DNA of 64,000 bases from Litorihabitans aurantiacus (GTDB lineage Bacteria > Actinomycetota > Actinomycetes > Actinomycetales > Beutenbergiaceae). How positions within the stretch are numbered: position 1 is the first letter of the stretch; each line of letters opens with the position of its first letter. Below, piece after piece: positions 62,438 to 64,000 of this stretch. The translations under genes were made by a program, and so were the position numbers. Location: contig NZ_BSUM01000001.1 of NCBI RefSeq assembly GCF_030161595.1, forward strand, positions 1,116,001 to 1,180,000, in the 5' to 3' direction. Under the pieces are notes generated by a model. It did not search any database, was not told the origin of the DNA, and saw only the letters and a list, made by a program, of their open reading frames with translations.

Positions 62438-63413
62438 TTCGCGTCCTCCTGCGCCTCAGCCTCTGCCTCGGCCATCGCCTCGGCGGAGATCGTCGTGTCC
62501 TCGTCCAGCAGCGAGTCGTCGCCGAGGTCGGTGTCGTGGTGCGACCCGAGGTAGGCGTCGATCACGGCCTGGTCGTCCATGACCTCCTTGGGCGGACCCT
62601 CCGCGACGACCTTGCCCTCGGCCATCACGACGACCCAGTCGGAGATGTGACGCACCATGTGCATGTCGTGCTCGACGAACAGCACGCTCGTACCGCTGTC
62701 GCGCAGGTCGGTGATGTGACCGAGCAGCGACTGCGTCAGCGCCGGGTTCACGCCGGCCATCGGCTCGTCCAGCATCACGAGCGTCGGGTCGGACATCAGC
62801 GCCCGCGCCATCTCGAGCAGCTTGCGCTGACCGCCCGAGAGCGATCCGGCGAAGTCGTCCTTCTTCGCGTCGAGCTTGAAGCGGACGAGGAGGTCCATCG
62901 CCTTCTCGGTGATCGCGCGCTCCTGCCTGCGCCACAGGGGGCGCAGCAGGGCCGCGCCCATGCCCTCGCCGACCTGCGCACGCGCGCCGAGCCGCATGTT
63001 CTCGAGCACCGTCATGCGCGAGAGCGCCTTCGTGAGCTGGAACGTGCGGACCATGCCCGACTTCGACACGCGGGACGCCGGGATGCCCGCGAGGGACTTT
63101 CCGTCGAAGGTCCACGTGCCGGCGTCGGGCCGGTCGAACCCGGTCATGAGGTTGAAGAACGTGGTCTTGCCGGCGCCGTTCGGCCCGATGAGCGCGGTGA
63201 TGACGTTGCTCTGCACCTCGAGGTGCTCGACGTCGACCGCGTTGACTCCGCCGAAGGTGCGGCGCACGCCGTCGGCCACGAGCAGGGGGTGGGCTTGGCG
63301 ACGCCGGGGGAGTGGGCGACTCCGGCCAGGGCCGCGCGCGCGGCCTGGACGTCGACCACGCCGCCGTCGGGGCCCGAGAGGGTGGACGGGGTCGTCACGG
63401 GTGACTCAGCCAT
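62434..63413 (-). CDS. livG: LivG, branched-chain amino acid-type ABC ATPase (frame break)
   Basis: About 326 aa when one base is added in the run 63285-63289. A 40-residue Ala/Pro leader precedes VRRTFGGVNAVDVEHLEVQ, Walker A LIGPNGAGKTTFFNLMTGF, Q-loop GMVRTFQLTKALSRMTVLEN, signature SLSGGQRKLLEMARAL, Walker B VMLDEPMAGVNP and H-loop VLFVEHDMHMV. The tail (LLDEDTTISAEAMAEAEAEA) is an acidic extension. ATG 63413 overlaps the end of livM by 8 nt. Confidence 0.93.
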
Positions 63414-64000
63414 TGATCGCCAGCTCCTTCTTGTCTCCGAGTATCCCCTGTGGTCGGAAGACGATCAGCAGGACGAGGGTGATGCCGACCAGGACGAAGC
63501 CGAGCGGCTCGATCTCGGTCGAGGACAGGACGTCCGGGGGGATGACGCCACGCATGATCCCGCGGACCAGCACGAGCGCCGCCCAGAACAGGATCGACCC
63601 GAGGACGGGTCCGAACACGGTGGCGGCACCGCCCAGGAGCAGGATCGTCCAGGTGTTGAACGTGACGGGGCGGCCGAGGGAGTCCGGTTGCACCGAGCTC
63701 GCCAGCGAGATGACGATCCCTCCCACGGCTCCGAACACGCCTCCGAGCACGAGCGCCTGGAGCTTGAACGTGTAAACGTTCTTCCCGAGCGAGCGCACGG
63801 CGTCCTCGTCCTCGCGGATGCCGCGCAGGACGCGGCCCCACGGGCTGCGCAGCAGCAGGAACACGATCAGGCAGGCGAGCGCCACCAGGCTCCATCCCAC
63901 GATCCGCAGCCACCAGGAGTTGGAGGAGTTCATCTGGAGCGAGATCGGACCGATCGCGACGAGCCCGTCGGCGAAGGGTGAGGCGCCCTCGAAGGTGTGC
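63406..64000 (-). CDS. livM: LivM, branched-chain amino acid-type ABC permease (C-terminal part)
   Basis: About 198 residues are in the window; the frame stays open to the window edge, so the N-terminus lies beyond 64000. Membrane helices: LVALACLIVFLLLRSPWGRV, LVLGGVFGAVGGIVISLASS, ILLLGGAATVFGPVLGSILF and LVGITLVLLIVFRPQGILG. The cytoplasmic EAA-like loop GRVLRGIREDEDAVRSLGKN contacts the ATPases. The usual pair LivH should follow upstream of it, outside the window. Confidence 0.92.
   Translation of the reverse strand, partial: HTFEGASPFADGLVAIGPISLQMNSSNSWWLRIVGWSLVALACLIVFLLLRSPWGRVLRGIREDEDAVRSLGKNVYTFKLQALVLGGVFGAVGGIVISLASSVQPDSLGRPVTFNTWTILLLGGAATVFGPVLGSILFWAALVLVRGIMRGVIPPDVLSSTEIEPLGFVLVGITLVLLIVFRPQGILGDKKELAING

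Overview
This window is chromosomal DNA from a very GC-rich actinobacterium. It carries the Pup-proteasome locus (arc, dop, pup, prcB, prcA, pafA), the mycothiol gene mshC, an ImuB/DnaE2 mutasome, GTG-rich starts and many leaderless promoters. The gene set and order suggest a member of the Micrococcales, perhaps near Cellulomonas, but the genus cannot be fixed from sequence alone. I see no insertion sequence, prophage, CRISPR array or rRNA, and almost everything looks like vertically inherited core genome.

Layout. 1-5.5 kb: imuB and dnaE2, translesion synthesis. 5.5-10.5 kb: an AI-2E family membrane protein, trmL, a VKOR-type membrane protein, a two-domain methyltransferase and an orphan lipoprotein. 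10.6-18.4 kb: tRNA-Leu(GAG), a cysteine-free NAD+ DNA ligase, a secreted LGFP-repeat protein with an M15-like domain, and M3 and M20 peptidases. 18.4-24.2 kb: a DUF5703 protein, a small acidic protein, an aldo/keto reductase, uppP, corA, mshC and a PAC2 protein. 24.3-35.4 kb: a HAD hydrolase, an M50 protease, trmI, then the Pup-proteasome genes and an FKBP-type lipoprotein. 35.4-49.8 kb: hisF, a heterodimeric ABC exporter, hisI, then trpE, trpC, trpB, trpA and lgt, with a block of small membrane proteins between trpE and trpC. 49.9-57.5 kb: gltB, gltD and pyk. 57.5-64 kb: a BaiN-like flavoprotein, tRNA-Leu(CAA), an ANTAR response regulator and a branched-chain amino acid ABC system (livK facing livF-livG-livM).

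How the genes work together. Pup is deamidated by Dop, ligated to targets by PafA, and the targets are unfolded by Arc into the PrcA/PrcB core. ImuB and DnaE2 form the damage-tolerance polymerase complex. The his, trp and glt genes link amino acid synthesis to nitrogen assimilation. Most genes overlap their neighbour by 4-8 nt (ATGA/GTGA) and so form translationally coupled runs.

Two features need attention. First, 18 genes, including pyk, gltB and all-purpose housekeeping genes, are broken by a total of 22 frame breaks. All but one lie in a run of four or five G or C and are repaired by adding one base. This looks like homopolymer under-calling in the assembly rather than gene decay, so I annotate these as intact genes with a sequence error. 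Second, three intergenic regions hold unrelated sequences that share a repeat period of about 21 bp. The most striking is five direct units facing five inverted units between arc and dop. These arrays are the best candidate here for something undescribed.
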